Shown in pieces: positions 63,427 to 64,000 of a DNA stretch of 64,000 bases; position 1 is the first letter of the stretch, and each line of letters starts with the position of its first letter. The position numbers and the translations under genes were made by a program. The DNA comes from Kordiimonas gwangyangensis DSM 19435 = JCM 12864 (lineage in GTDB: Bacteria > Pseudomonadota > Alphaproteobacteria > Sphingomonadales > Kordiimonadaceae): positions 553,830-617,829 of the forward strand of contig NZ_AQXF01000002.1 of assembly GCF_000375545.1 (NCBI RefSeq). Reading direction: 5' to 3'. The notes under the pieces are model-generated. The model made no database searches, was not told where the DNA came from, and was given only the letters and a program-made list of their open reading frames with translations.

Positions 63427-63447
63427 ATACTATACCCCCTATAGTAT
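63427..63447. promoter_or_regulatory. CsoR-type operator
   Basis: ATACTATA, CCCCC, TATAGTAT: perfect 8-bp arms around a five-base C tract, 15 bp upstream of the repressor start. CsoR-family operators typically combine a G/C tract with AT-rich inverted arms. Confidence 0.8.
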
Positions 63448-63508
63448 AATGATGAAGATAAAAAATACAAGGGGCAGCCCGCGCCACCCCCTGAATTTGT
63501 TTGCTGCT

Positions 63509-64000
63509 CTACCCCCGAAAGCGGCGGATGAGGCTCGAGGTGTCGTTCCTGTTACCGCCCATTTTCTGGACGTCGCAGTAAAACTGGTCGACAAGGGCAG
63601 TGACGGGCAGCGAAACGCCCATGCTGTTGGCTTCACTCAGCACGATACCAAGGTCCTTGCGCATCCAGTCAACGGCGAAGCCGAAGTCGAACTTGCCGTC
63701 GATCATGGTGGAGGCACGGTTTTCCATCTGCCAGCTTTGTGCGGCACCCTTCGAGATCACGTCCACCACGGCCTTGGCGTCAAGCCCGGCTTCCATGGCG
63801 AAATGCAGCGCTTCCGCGAGGCCCTGTACAACGCCTGCGATACAGATCTGATTCACCATTTTGGTAAGCTGGCCCGCACCCGCCGCGCCCAGCAGCTTCA
63901 CGGACTTGGCGTAAGCCTGCATCACAGGCTCGGCCTTCTCGAACGCTGCCGTGTCGCCGCCGCACATCACGGTCAGCACACCGTTCACAGCCCCCGCTTC
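63509..64000 (-). CDS. 3-hydroxyisobutyrate dehydrogenase-like oxidoreductase, C-terminal part
   Basis: Only the last 163 or so residues are in the window; the gene continues past the right edge. The segment GVLTVMCGGD precedes the all-helical dehydrogenase domain. The catalytic Lys is in GQLTKMVNQICIAGVVQGLAEAL, followed by KGAAQSWQMENRASTM and FDFGFAVDWMRKDLGIVLSEA (each quoted in parts: LTKMVNQICIAG, DFGFAVDWMRKDLG). These match the beta-hydroxyacid dehydrogenase family (3-hydroxyisobutyrate or tartronate semialdehyde reductases). The NAD-binding Rossmann domain lies outside the window. Confidence 0.86.
   Translation of the reverse strand, partial: EAGAVNGVLTVMCGGDTAAFEKAEPVMQAYAKSVKLLGAAGAGQLTKMVNQICIAGVVQGLAEALHFAMEAGLDAKAVVDVISKGAAQSWQMENRASTMIDGKFDFGFAVDWMRKDLGIVLSEANSMGVSLPVTALVDQFYCDVQKMGGNRNDTSSLIRRFRG

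Overview
The window is a chromosomal stretch of a marine-type alphaproteobacterium. The evidence is a DUF1476 (F1-ATPase inhibitor zeta-type) gene, separate purS/purQ/purL genes of the small-PurL type, an alphaproteobacterial EF-G-like GTPase, PEP-CTERM proteins, and a uniformly GC-rich codon use. A Kordiimonas-like order would fit, but that is only a guess. I see no rRNA, tRNA, CRISPR array, transposase or prophage. Most of the DNA is ordinary chromosome. Two genes (23626-24786 and 38686-39513) and the leader at about 57690-57820 are clearly AT-richer and look acquired.

1-11.6 kb: the 5' part of an EF-G-like GTPase gene, HMG-CoA lyase, a TPR protein and a LysR regulator, then the main find. 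This is a compact Legionella/Vibrio-type alpha-hydroxyketone quorum-sensing locus: a CqsA/LqsA-like synthase (6573-7802) diverges from a six-helix LqsS-like histidine kinase and an LqsR-like response regulator with an enlarged receiver. Eight bases past the synthase, and convergent with it, lies a partner-switching module: a receiver-PP2C-HATPase fusion and a STAS anti-sigma-factor antagonist. An FAD-dependent oxidoreductase follows.

11.6-23.6 kb: a stand-alone Lrp ligand-binding domain, an amidohydrolase lipoprotein, an MFS pump, a PrsT-like TPR lipoprotein beside two tandem PEP-CTERM proteins, DUF1476, and the purC/purS/purQ/purL run.

23.6-35 kb: an AT-rich gene with a HEPN-like RxxxxH motif; two related small lipoproteins; a leftward surface-glycan-like operon (MBL-fold hydrolase, GT8, GT2, alpha/beta hydrolase, DUF1330); BolA, monothiol glutaredoxin, aldo/keto reductase and GNAT genes; and an exported methyltransferase.

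35-47.5 kb: DUF3291, a PadR-MFS operon under a 32-bp palindrome, an HD protein, a DUF4062 (TIR-like) protein, and a GbsR/MarR-type regulator under a perfect 30-bp palindrome. A second copy of that palindrome precedes four membrane or thiol-redox genes. Then come cytochrome b561, a TauE-like permease, DMT and LysR genes, and an exported alanine-rich 24-residue-repeat protein.

47.5-64 kb: katG, PhoX-type phosphatase, thiC with a TPP riboswitch, VOC/LysR, an outer-membrane barrel, GNAT, and a group of little-known small genes including a 33-residue cysteine-repeat exported protein. It ends with a sulfotransferase-like gene, rpsD, a lipoprotein pair, a CsoR-family repressor with its operator and a rhodanese-DUF2892 gene, and the C-terminal part of a 3-hydroxyisobutyrate-dehydrogenase-like protein.

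Two intergenic arrays (11672-11733 and 35109-35202) carry the same heptamer, TGTGCGG, at an exact 11-bp spacing. No standard feature type explains them.
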